Source: Collinsella sp.
GTDB lineage: Bacteria; Actinomycetota; Coriobacteriia; Coriobacteriales; Coriobacteriaceae
DNA: 6,969 nucleotides
Reading direction: 5' to 3'
NCBI GenBank assembly: GCA_019414465.1
Contig: DXLY01000100.1
Location: 1 to 6,969 of the forward strand
The notes under the pieces were generated by a model. The model was not told where the DNA came from. It did no database searches and worked only from the letters and a program-made list of their open reading frames with translations. Within the stretch, counting starts at the first letter, position 1. Each line of letters begins with the position of its first letter. Shown here in pieces: positions 1-6,685 of this stretch. The translations under genes were made by a program, and so were the position numbers.

Positions 1-44
1 CCGCACGGCGCGGGCGGTCGAAGCGATTGAAAGGAACCCCCTCC

Positions 45-578
45 ATGTTGAAGAAAACCCTCGCCTTCGCCCTGTCAGCGGCGCTTTTCGCGTTCTCGCT
101 CGCCGGCTGCGGCGGAAATTCAATCGACAGCGCAAAGGCAAGCGATGCCGATTCCCAGGAAAAGACCGAACAGGCGGCCGATGCGCCCGAGGGCGCAAGC
201 GCTGCCCCCATCACCGCCGACAAGGTGGCCGACGGCACCTATCCGATCACCGTAGATTCCAGCTCGAACATGTTCAGGATTGTGGACGCCCAGCTCATCG
301 TGGAAAACGGCTCCATGCACTGCGTGATGACGCTTTCCGGCACGGGCTACGGCAAGCTCTTCATGGGCACGGGCGACGAGGCTGCCGCCGCGAGCGAGGC
401 CGACTTCATCCCCTATGTGGAAAACGCGGAAGGCAAGTACACCTACGACGTGCCCGTTGAAGCGCTCGACGAGGACACCGCCTGCGCCGCGTGGAGTATT
501 AGAAAAGAGCAGTGGTACGACCGCACGCTCGTGTTCGAATCCGCCGGCGTCGATCTGCGCGCCGACGCACTGAAGTAA
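45..578 (+). CDS. Small lipoprotein of an iron-type uptake operon, possible NEAT-like module
   Basis: This 177-residue protein has a signal peptide and a lipobox LAGC with the lipidated Cys at residue 22, so it should be anchored on the outer face of the membrane. A low-complexity linker rich in Ala, Asp and Glu (about 25-57) leads to one sheet-rich domain (about 60-168). The ATG at 45 is preferred over the in-frame TTG at 27, because AAGGAA at about 31-36 is well spaced for it and the lipobox then sits at a normal position. The domain resembles residues 50-145 of the next protein: a V/I-x-(N/D)-G-x-x-(H/Y) strand, a (T/N)-Y-(G/D)-K turn, a DVPV/EIPV strand followed by LDED, and a final aromatic strand. 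Its place before an ABC binding protein suggests capture or hand-over of the same ligand. The NEAT comparison is inference from layout; the usual heme Tyr pair is not evident. The gene is certain; the function is not. Confidence 0.8.
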   Translation: MLKKTLAFALSAALFAFSLAGCGGNSIDSAKASDADSQEKTEQAADAPEGASAAPITADKVADGTYPITVDSSSNMFRIVDAQLIVENGSMHCVMTLSGTGYGKLFMGTGDEAAAASEADFIPYVENAEGKYTYDVPVEALDEDTACAAWSIRKEQWYDRTLVFESAGVDLRADALK

Positions 579-582
579 CGCC

Positions 583-2154
583 ATGCGGTCGATTCTTCCC
601 AAGGGGGAAAGCAGGAAGCGTCGCAGCATCGCGGTGCGCGCGATCGCCTGCGTTCTCGTCGCCCTGTTCGCGCTTCCCTTCGCGGGGTGCAGTGCGAGCC
701 CGAACGCGACCGGTGGCACGGCAGGCTCTCAGGAATACACTGTGAGCGTCTCGCTCTCCGGCGGGTCAGGGCGCGCAAGCATCGCCTCACCCACCACAAT
801 TGTGAAGGATGGCGACACCTACACCGCGACCATCACCTGGTCGAGTTCGAACTACGACAAAATGACCGTCAACGGCGTGGACTACGCGCCCGTAAACGAC
901 GGCGGCAACTCCACGTTCGAGATACCCGTCACGCTCGACGAGGACATCGCCGTGTCGGCCGAGACCGTCGCCATGTCGACGCCGCACACCATCGACTACA
1001 CGCTCCACTTCGACTCATCCACCATGAAGGAGAAATCGGGCGACGATGCAAGCGGCGGCTCCCCTGCGGGAACGGCTTCAAGCGCCGCGGCCGACTTCCA
1101 CAACGCCGATTTGGGCTGCGGCTGGGAGCCGACGGGGGCGCTTCAGCTTGAATACGCCGAGCACTTCACTGTCGACGAGTACGAAGGCGGCCTGCGGCTT
1201 ATCTGCATTTCGAACGGGGAGCGCTTCCTCGTGGTACCGCAAGATGCGAAGGTACCTGATGGGTTGAGCTCCGACATCGCGGTCATAAGGCGTCCCGCCA
1301 ACAAGGTGTACCTCGTGTCGTCGGCGACGATGTGCCTGGTCGACGCGCTCGATGCGAACGACAACATCCTCATGTCGGGCACGAAGGCCGACGATTGCTC
1401 GGTCGCGGGCTTCAAAAGCGCACTCGAAAGTGGGGCGATCGCCTACGGCGGCAAGTACAGCGCGCCCGACTACGAGCGAATATCGGCCTCGGGCTGCACG
1501 CTCGCCATCGAGAACACCATGATCAACCACACGCCCGATGTGAAGGAAAAGCTGCAGAAGCTCGGGCTCGTCGTGCTCACCGAACAGTCGTCGAGCGAGC
1601 CCGAAGCACTCGGGCGCGTCGAGCGGATTAAGCTTTTCGGCGTCCTGTTCGACAAGGAAGACGAGGCCGCGCACCTGTTCAACGAGCAGAAGGCCCGCGT
1701 CGAGCAAACGTCGAGGCTCGCGTCGTCAGGTAAAACCGTGGCGTATTTCTACATTAACTCGAACGGGGCCGCCGTCACGCGGCGGGCGGGCGACTACGTG
1801 GCGCAGATGATCGAGCTTGCAGGCGGCAACTACGCGCTCGATGACGCGCAGACGGCGTCGACGTCAGGTTCGTCAGTAACGCTCGAAATGGAGCGCTTCT
1901 ACGCGACGGCGAAGGATGCCGACATCATCGTCTACAACGGCACCATCGACGAATCGGTTGCCACCTTGAAAGACTTCGTAGGCAAAAACGCGCTATTGTC
2001 GCAGTTCAAAGCTGTAAAGAACGGCAACGTCTGGGTCACAAGCGCCGACATGTACCAGCAGATGACTTCTACCGCCGACATTATAGACGAGCTGCACGGG
2101 GCGTTCACCGGCGATGACACGAGTGACTTCCATTATCTGAGGAAGCTCGGCTAG
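583..2154 (+). CDS. Lipoprotein substrate-binding protein, iron/heme/cobalamin-type ABC transporter, with extra N-terminal module
   Basis: The 523-residue protein starts with a basic N-region and a hydrophobic stretch (20-33) ending in lipobox FAGC, Cys36. Residues about 50-145 form a sheet-rich module like that of the upstream lipoprotein (VKDG at 74-77, SSNYDKM at 88-94, EIPV-LDED at 113-121, TPHTIDYTLHF at 133-143). A flexible Ser/Gly/Ala linker (about 146-172) follows. Residues about 185-523 read as a TroA/BtuF/FecB-like periplasmic-binding fold: a YAEHFTVDEYEGG start (191-203), the inter-lobe segment LGRVERIKLFGVLFDKEDEA (343-362) and AGDYVAQMIELAGGNY (402-417). In this family it would capture a metal chelate and dock on the permease. 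The start lies 4 bases after the upstream stop and has only a weak GAAG upstream, so translational coupling is likely. The ligand (siderophore, heme or corrinoid) cannot be read from the sequence. At 523 residues it is much longer than usual single-domain binding proteins, because of the N-terminal module. Confidence 0.9.
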   Translation: MRSILPKGESRKRRSIAVRAIACVLVALFALPFAGCSASPNATGGTAGSQEYTVSVSLSGGSGRASIASPTTIVKDGDTYTATITWSSSNYDKMTVNGVDYAPVNDGGNSTFEIPVTLDEDIAVSAETVAMSTPHTIDYTLHFDSSTMKEKSGDDASGGSPAGTASSAAADFHNADLGCGWEPTGALQLEYAEHFTVDEYEGGLRLICISNGERFLVVPQDAKVPDGLSSDIAVIRRPANKVYLVSSATMCLVDALDANDNILMSGTKADDCSVAGFKSALESGAIAYGGKYSAPDYERISASGCTLAIENTMINHTPDVKEKLQKLGLVVLTEQSSSEPEALGRVERIKLFGVLFDKEDEAAHLFNEQKARVEQTSRLASSGKTVAYFYINSNGAAVTRRAGDYVAQMIELAGGNYALDDAQTASTSGSSVTLEMERFYATAKDADIIVYNGTIDESVATLKDFVGKNALLSQFKAVKNGNVWVTSADMYQQMTSTADIIDELHGAFTGDDTSDFHYLRKLG

Positions 2155-2158
2155 CGCC

Positions 2159-3199
2159 ATGAGAAGCCGGCTTACCATGGCATACGACGAATCGGGGCGC
2201 GCCGCGCGGTGTCGCGTCGTGACGGCGCTGCTCGCTGTTGTCCTCATCGTGCTCGTCGGGGCCAACCTGTGCATCGGGAGCGTGCTCGTGCCCGCAGACC
2301 ACATCCCCGGCATCTTTTCGGGCGGCGCGGCCAATTCCATGGAAAGCCAAGTCATCTGGGAGATTCGCCTGCCGCGCGTGCTTTCAGCCGTGCTTCTCGG
2401 CGGGGCACTTTCGCTCTCCGGGTTCCTGCTGCAGACGTTTTTCAACAACCCCATCGCCGACCCGTTCATCTTGGGCGTCTCCTCGGGCGCAAAGTTCGTC
2501 GTCGCGCTTACGATGATCGTGCTTCTGGGCGCGAACCAGGCCATGTCCTCGCCGGCCATGGTGGCCGCAGCGTTTCTGGGATCGCTTATCACCATCGGCT
2601 TCGTGCTCCTCATCGCACGGCGCATAAGTTCCATGGCCATGCTCATCGTGGCGGGCGTCATGGTGGGATACATCTGCTCGGCGGCGACGAACTTTCTCAT
2701 CGCCTTCGCCGACGACCAGTCCATCGTGAACCTGCACAACTGGTCTTTGGGTAGCTTCTCGGGTTCGAGCTGGGACGACATCGCGGTCATCGTGGTCGTG
2801 GTGATCACCGTGAGCGCATGCGTATTCGCGATATCGAAGCCCCTTTCCGCCTTCCAGCTGGGAGAAGCCTACGCGAAAAGCGTCGGCGTGAACGTCGCAC
2901 GCTTCCGCGTGGTGCTCGTCCTTCTAGCGAGCATGCTCTCCGCCTGCGTGACCGCGTTCGCTGGTCCGGTGTCGTTCGTAGGCATCGCGGTTCCGCATCT
3001 CGTGAAGTCGGCGCTGAAGTCGTCGAAGCCCATCCGCGTGATTCCTGCGTGCTTCTTGGGAGGCGCCATCTTCTGCGCGGGTTGCGATTTGATCGCGCGC
3101 ACGCTGTTCTCTCCCGTCGAGCTTTCCATCAGCGCCGTCACTGCCATCTTCGGCGCGCCGGTGGTTATCGCGCTCATGCTGAAGAAGCGGGTGAGGTAG
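2159..3199 (+). CDS. FecCD/BtuC-family ABC transporter permease
   Basis: This 346-residue, very hydrophobic integral membrane protein is of normal family length (about 10 membrane helices expected). It forms the channel through which the chelate passes. Family hallmarks visible are RLPRVL (70-75) before a membrane helix, SGFLLQTFFNNPIADPFILG (87-106) with the conserved NP-A-P-LG pattern, LGEAYAKSVGVN (234-245), and GPVSFVGIAVPHLVK (269-283), the region that contacts the ATPase. The C-terminal ELSISAVTAIFGAPVVIALM (321-340) aligns with the usual E-L-P-x-G-x-x-T-A-x-x-G-x-P ending, but Pro and Gly of the first half are replaced by Ser. Only one permease gene is present, so a homodimer is expected. 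The ATG at 2159 follows the upstream stop by 4 bases; an alternative ATG at 2177 would remove six residues. A GAGGAAG about 13 bases upstream of 2159 is a distant ribosome site, consistent with coupled translation. Substrate class follows from family and neighbours. Confidence 0.93.
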   Translation: MRSRLTMAYDESGRAARCRVVTALLAVVLIVLVGANLCIGSVLVPADHIPGIFSGGAANSMESQVIWEIRLPRVLSAVLLGGALSLSGFLLQTFFNNPIADPFILGVSSGAKFVVALTMIVLLGANQAMSSPAMVAAAFLGSLITIGFVLLIARRISSMAMLIVAGVMVGYICSAATNFLIAFADDQSIVNLHNWSLGSFSGSSWDDIAVIVVVVITVSACVFAISKPLSAFQLGEAYAKSVGVNVARFRVVLVLLASMLSACVTAFAGPVSFVGIAVPHLVKSALKSSKPIRVIPACFLGGAIFCAGCDLIARTLFSPVELSISAVTAIFGAPVVIALMLKKRVR

Positions 3200-4516
3200 A
3201 TGGGGGAATTCGTGCCGCGGCCCAAAACGCTCGGAGGGGACATTCCATGCTTAGACAGTCCTGAGCTCGCACGAAAGCGCCAGAAGACACTTTCGGCTCG
3301 TGCGGAACTGCGTGCGGAACGCCTCCTTCGAGCGGAGTCGAACCTCGAAACCCCGGTCGAAACGCAGGCTGACGGAGCGCCGCTTTTCCGCATAAGCGAC
3401 CTGTCGGCGGGCTACGACAAGAAGGTCGTAGTCGAAGGCGTCGATCTGGAGGTTCGCGCGGGCGACGTCGTGGCGCTCATCGGGCCGAACGGCTCGGGCA
3501 AGTCGACCATCTTGAAAACCATCACACGCTATCTGGCACCGCTTGCCGGCGCGGTCGAGCTCGACGGGCGGGAGATTTCCCGATGGAAGACGGCGGAGTT
3601 CGCAAGGAACCTTGCCGTTATGCTGACAGATCGCCCCCGGACCGAGCTCCTCACCTGCCGCGATATCGTAGAGGCGGGAAGGCATCCCTACACCGGGCGA
3701 ATGGGCACACTCTCGCCCGACGACCATAGTCGGGTCGACGAGGCCATGAAAACCGCACATGTGGAAGAGCTCGCCGAGCGCGACTTCATGCAGATAAGCG
3801 ACGGGCAACGCCAGCGCGTCATGCTCGCACGCGCCATCGCGCAGGATCCGCGCGTGCTCGTGCTCGACGAGCCCACGTCGTATCTCGATATCCGCTACCA
3901 GATCGACCTGCTGCGAATACTTCGCCACCTTGCGAAATCGCGGAATGTGGCTATCATCATGTCCATCCACGAACTCGAGCTCGCGCAGAAAAGCGCCGAC
4001 AAGGTGATTTGCGTGAAGGACGGCCGGGTCTTCCGCGCCGGCGCACCCGAGGACATATTCACGCGCGAGACGATTGGCGAGCTCTACGGCCTTAAACATG
4101 GCACCTTCAACGAGCGCTTCGGCAGCGTGGAAATTGGGCGCCCACACGGCGATGCGCACACGTTCGTCATCGCTGGCGCAGGTACGGGGTCGGCTGTGTT
4201 TCGCCAGCTCATCCGACAGGGCAAGGCGTTCTACGCGGGCGTTCTGCACGAAGGGGACATCGACTGCGAGCTCGCGCGCGACCTGGCGACGGAATGCGTG
4301 GCCGAGCGCGCCTTCGAGCCGATTGGGGATAAAACCATAGCCCGCGCCAAAGAGCTCCTCGTCCACTGCGCGCGCCTTATCGTGTGCCCCTCCGCCTTCG
4401 GCACCATAAACGCCCGCAACGCAGAACTCGTCGAGTTCGCACGCTCGCATGGTATCGAGGTCATGCGAGTATGCGAAGGCGCATCGGAGGATTCCCATTT
4501 GGAGTGGGAAGAATAA
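3200..4516 (+). CDS. ABC transporter ATPase (FecE/BtuD-like) with N-terminal extension and C-terminal Rossmann-like domain
   Basis: The 438-residue protein powers the uptake system. The ATPase core spans about 62-300: Walker A GPNGSGKST (95-103), a signature ISDGQRQR (199-206, in place of LSGGQ), Walker B VLVLDEP (219-225), D-loop SYLDI (227-231) and H-loop His257 in SIHELE. The usual Q-loop Gln is not visible: the stretch reads AVMLTDR (139-145). I recall a subfamily in gut Firmicutes with the same LTDR and ISDGQ features, so this may be a lineage trait, not decay. FecE-type ATPases are usually about 250-270 residues. Here about 60 charged, helix-prone residues precede the core, and about 130 residues follow it (about 308-425). 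The tail contains VIAGAGTGSAVFRQL (323-337), a Gly-rich loop as in Rossmann folds, then GVLHEGDIDCELARDLA (347-363). Its job is unknown; ligand sensing or regulation is inference. The start ATG directly follows the permease stop. Confidence 0.92.
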   Translation: MGEFVPRPKTLGGDIPCLDSPELARKRQKTLSARAELRAERLLRAESNLETPVETQADGAPLFRISDLSAGYDKKVVVEGVDLEVRAGDVVALIGPNGSGKSTILKTITRYLAPLAGAVELDGREISRWKTAEFARNLAVMLTDRPRTELLTCRDIVEAGRHPYTGRMGTLSPDDHSRVDEAMKTAHVEELAERDFMQISDGQRQRVMLARAIAQDPRVLVLDEPTSYLDIRYQIDLLRILRHLAKSRNVAIIMSIHELELAQKSADKVICVKDGRVFRAGAPEDIFTRETIGELYGLKHGTFNERFGSVEIGRPHGDAHTFVIAGAGTGSAVFRQLIRQGKAFYAGVLHEGDIDCELARDLATECVAERAFEPIGDKTIARAKELLVHCARLIVCPSAFGTINARNAELVEFARSHGIEVMRVCEGASEDSHLEWEE

Positions 4517-4533
4517 ACTGGACTTTCTTTTAA

Positions 4534-4625
4534 GGATCCTCAGGCTACAGCTCCTACACCGGCGAGGTCTCCAAGGCGCCGGAGAACCTCGTGAACAGGG
4601 ATTTCCACGCCGACGAGCCCAACTA
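4534..4625 (+). pseudogene. Remnant of an IS3-family transposase (ORF B), truncated at both ends
   Basis: Between an in-frame TAA (4531-4533) and TAG (4623-4625) lie 30 codons. The part YSSYTGEVSKAPENLVNRDF (from 4546) continuing to HADEPN resembles the segment just before the rve integrase core of IS3-family (IS150-like) transposases, which usually goes on PN-x-x-WLTDITEF. Here a stop follows PN and nothing resembling WLTDI comes after it. The residues before YSSY (GSSG) do not look like the usual Arg/Lys-rich approach either. No start codon, DDE residues or terminal inverted repeats are visible, so this is a dead scrap. It ends 3 bases before the stop codon of the convergent TetR gene. The assignment is from memory of the family motif; a protein search would settle it. 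Confidence 0.7.
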
Positions 4626-4628
4626 GGC

Positions 4629-5240
4629 CTAATCCAAGCGAGATTCCAGACTCGACAGACCATTGAGAGTCAGATCGTTGGCGACCTCAGAGACGCGCTC
4701 GATAGGAACCGAGCCGTCAGACAGTGCCCACGTGCGATAGATACCGATAATACCCGACAGCAAAAACGCCAGATAGTAGTCGAACATCTCATCCTTGAGA
4801 CCTTGGGGCAGCAGATCGCGCTCGGCAATCTCATGTTCGAGCGGCGCACGAAGACGAGCCATGAAATCATCGAGCGGAATATTCTCGATCAGCTGACGAT
4901 TGAGCACTAAGTTGTTGCACAGTGCCTCATTAACGGTTTTAAAGAAGGTCGCCGCCGCGCCAAGAGCGCGCTCGCTGGTGTCACCGTCCATAGAAGCAAG
5001 CGTTTTCTCGACCGAGTCGACAATCATCTCCACCACATCGACGGCAATGGCATCGAGCAGGCCGTCAACCGTACCAAAGTGAACGTAAAAGGTCTTGCGG
5101 TCGACATTGGCCTCGCGCGCGATGGCACTCACCGTAATGTCTGCCAGCGGCTTTTCCATGAGCAGGCGCTCGAAAGCCGAAAGGATGGCATTACGGCTGC
5201 GAATGATGCGGCGGTCAAGACGCGGTTTGCTGGTTGCCAT
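4629..5240 (-). CDS. TetR/AcrR-family transcriptional regulator
   Basis: This 203-residue protein has the typical TetR layout. The N-terminal DNA-binding domain covers about 10-65, with the helix-turn-helix TVSAIAREANVDRKTFYVHF at 36-55 (the classic A-x-x-A-G/N-V-x-x-x-T-x-Y-x-H-F pattern) and a following LLDAI helix. Residues 66-203 are a helical domain for dimer formation and effector binding; DYYLAFLLSGIIGIYRTW is a typical hydrophobic helix of this part. I chose the ATG at 5240, not the one nine codons upstream at 5267, because GAAGGGA (5248-5254) lies about 7 bases before it and family members usually begin with a short basic arm such as MATSKPRLDRR. An inverted repeat upstream (5284-5307) suggests self-regulation. 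It lies downstream of the flippase-like gene on the same strand (116-base gap, no clear terminator), so it could also be co-transcribed with it. The effector is unknown. Confidence 0.93.
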   Translation of the reverse strand: MATSKPRLDRRIIRSRNAILSAFERLLMEKPLADITVSAIAREANVDRKTFYVHFGTVDGLLDAIAVDVVEMIVDSVEKTLASMDGDTSERALGAAATFFKTVNEALCNNLVLNRQLIENIPLDDFMARLRAPLEHEIAERDLLPQGLKDEMFDYYLAFLLSGIIGIYRTWALSDGSVPIERVSEVANDLTLNGLSSLESRLD

Positions 5241-5283
5241 GGGCGTGTCCCTTCGATATGCAAGCATTCATCAACAGATGAGA

Positions 5284-5307
5284 GATAATCTACGTAAGAG
5301 GATTATC
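5284..5307. promoter_or_regulatory. Candidate TetR operator (inverted repeat GATAATC-N10-GATTATC)
   Basis: Two perfect 7-base arms separated by 10 bases lie 43 bases upstream of the chosen TetR start. The 24-base span is in the size range of TetR-family operators, and these regulators commonly bind near their own gene. A second, weaker repeat, TCATC-AACA-GATGA, lies between it and the gene at 5268-5281. The arms are A+T-rich and contain TAAT/TTAT elements that could also belong to the promoter. I could not pick a convincing -35/-10 pair. Operator function is inference. Confidence 0.4.
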
Positions 5308-5356
5308 CCCCATACAGCACAAATATGCCCCGCATCATGAAGAACGCACGACTGCC

Positions 5357-6664
5357 CTACTGCGACTTGGGATGCTTCTTCTTATTGAGTGCCGACGGAG
5401 ATACGCGAATACCATCGCCTGTCTGGCGCACATAGGCTTTATGAGCCGGCTTAGCGGTCCCAGAAGCCTTCTGAGCGCGCTTCTTGGGATCAACGGTAAC
5501 AGCATTCGTGGGGTGCGGCATAGTGGGCGCAGAGGGCGTCTGAGGCGTGCGGCCGAGCTTGCGCATCACACGATCCCAGCGCGCATGGATGCTCTCGTTG
5601 TGGGCGCTCTTAAGTCCCAGCAGGGGCGCAGCCAAAATGGTCGGCGCAATAAACGTAATGAGGCGCCACAGCAGATAGCCGGCGGTCGAAGCCGACCCAA
5701 AGAAATGACCCAAGAACAATGCAAAGCCGCCCTCAGCGCCACCAGTTCCACCGGGCAGGGGGACCGCAGAGCTCAGCAGCTGGACAAAGGCGCTCGCGGC
5801 CATGACCGAGAAAAAGTCGACCTCGTGGCGGCCAAAGGCAAGCATCAGGAAATACGGCACCAGATAGAAAAACGCGAGTTGCAGCATGGTGATGACCACC
5901 GTGAGCAGCATGGAAGAAAAATGTCCGGCTGAAAGCTTGAACTTCTCGGAGAAGGAGTAGATCTCGCCATCGATAAACGTGCGCCATCCCTCGATCTTAG
6001 TGACCGAGACACCAATGCGCTCAAGCCAATTGATGATGCAATGGGCGACGCGCGTGACGGTCTTAGGCATGAGCGCGACGGCGAAGATGCCCAGCAAGAT
6101 GCAGCAGTGCCCACCAAAGCTAAAGACGCACAGCAACGTCATGTCGCCATAGCGCTCGGCAAAAAACGGCATGCGAGCAAGCAGTAGGATAGCGCCCCAG
6201 GCAACGAGGCCAAACTGGTACACGATAAAACGCGTGAATTGCGTGGCGCCGGCCTCGCCCACGTTTTGGCCGGCCTTGGTCAGGCGATAGATTTGAGCCG
6301 GGGTGGAGCCCATCATCATGGGCGTCAGGTTACCAAAGAAGATGCCACTCGCCTCGACCGAGATCAGGTCGCGGATGCCGACGGGCGAATTGGGATCGAG
6401 CCAGACGGCGATCGCATAGGCCACAATGCCAAAGAACAGGTACATGAACATGCAAAGACACGCGACAACGAGCCATGACGCCTGGACGCTCGACATAGCG
6501 GCCCAGAACTGCCCCATCTGCCCGGTTACCACCAGATAGACGATATAACCTACCAGCACGACGCCGATAAAGATGGCGCCGCGGCGTGCGCTCTTATTGT
6601 CATCTCCGCCCGAGGCCTCAACCTCGACCTGGGGCTTAGACGTATGCTGAGAGGACTCCGTCAT
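5357..6664 (-). CDS. Lysylphosphatidylglycerol synthase transmembrane-type (flippase-like, UPF0104) membrane protein
   Basis: This 435-residue polytopic membrane protein has about eight or more hydrophobic stretches (for example 30-47, 63-88, 146-163, 176-199, 251-277). Two family signatures are present: EASGIFFGNLTPMMMGSTPAQIYRLTKAG (104-132) and AVPLPGGTGGAEGGF (300-314). They match the integral membrane domain related to the MprF flippase half (LPG_synthase_TM), often about 320 residues. There is no C-terminal aminoacyl-lipid synthase domain, so it is not a full MprF. The likely role is moving or handling a lipid or lipid-linked glycan; the substrate cannot be read here. After the last helix a tail of about 80 residues (353-435) is rich in Lys, Arg, Pro and Thr and probably disordered. 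The ATG at 6664 is chosen because AGAAGGAG (6669-6676) is ideally placed; an upstream in-frame ATG at 6730 lacks such a site. The neighbouring TetR gene on the same strand may control it. Confidence 0.9.
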   Translation of the reverse strand: MTESSQHTSKPQVEVEASGGDDNKSARRGAIFIGVVLVGYIVYLVVTGQMGQFWAAMSSVQASWLVVACLCMFMYLFFGIVAYAIAVWLDPNSPVGIRDLISVEASGIFFGNLTPMMMGSTPAQIYRLTKAGQNVGEAGATQFTRFIVYQFGLVAWGAILLLARMPFFAERYGDMTLLCVFSFGGHCCILLGIFAVALMPKTVTRVAHCIINWLERIGVSVTKIEGWRTFIDGEIYSFSEKFKLSAGHFSSMLLTVVITMLQLAFFYLVPYFLMLAFGRHEVDFFSVMAASAFVQLLSSAVPLPGGTGGAEGGFALFLGHFFGSASTAGYLLWRLITFIAPTILAAPLLGLKSAHNESIHARWDRVMRKLGRTPQTPSAPTMPHPTNAVTVDPKKRAQKASGTAKPAHKAYVRQTGDGIRVSPSALNKKKHPKSQ

Positions 6665-6668
6665 GAGA

Positions 6669-6676
6669 CTCCTTCT
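6669..6676 (-). promoter_or_regulatory. Ribosome binding site AGAAGGAG of the flippase-like gene
   Basis: A strong Shine-Dalgarno sequence on the minus strand sits 4 bases (about 6 from the GGAG core) before the ATG at 6664. It decides the start, since the longer in-frame reading from 6730 has no comparable site. Confidence 0.8.
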
Positions 6677-6685
6677 AACAGTCAA

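Noticed and set aside
1..44. Promoter or Fur box for the iron-type operon
   Set aside because: Only a ribosome site is visible; no A+T-rich palindrome or -10/-35 pair is present, so any promoter probably lies left of the window.
120..719. A 199-codon minus-strand open frame opposite the first lipoprotein
   Set aside because: The plus-strand frame has a signal peptide, lipobox and ribosome site; the opposite frame has none of these.
1993..2808. Minus-strand open frames opposite the binding protein and permease
   Set aside because: Their Met/Thr/Ala- or His/Arg-rich composition is that of shadow frames, and the plus-strand genes with family motifs explain the sequence.
4559..4582. Inverted repeat CCGGCG/CGCCGG in the intergenic stretch as a terminator for the convergent genes
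   Set aside because: No T run follows on either strand, and the bases are explained as codons of the transposase scrap.
3251..4663. A 470-codon open frame on the minus strand opposite the ATPase gene
   Set aside because: It mirrors a clear ABC ATPase on the plus strand, has no recognizable domain, and is expected where G+C-rich codon bias keeps the opposite frame open.
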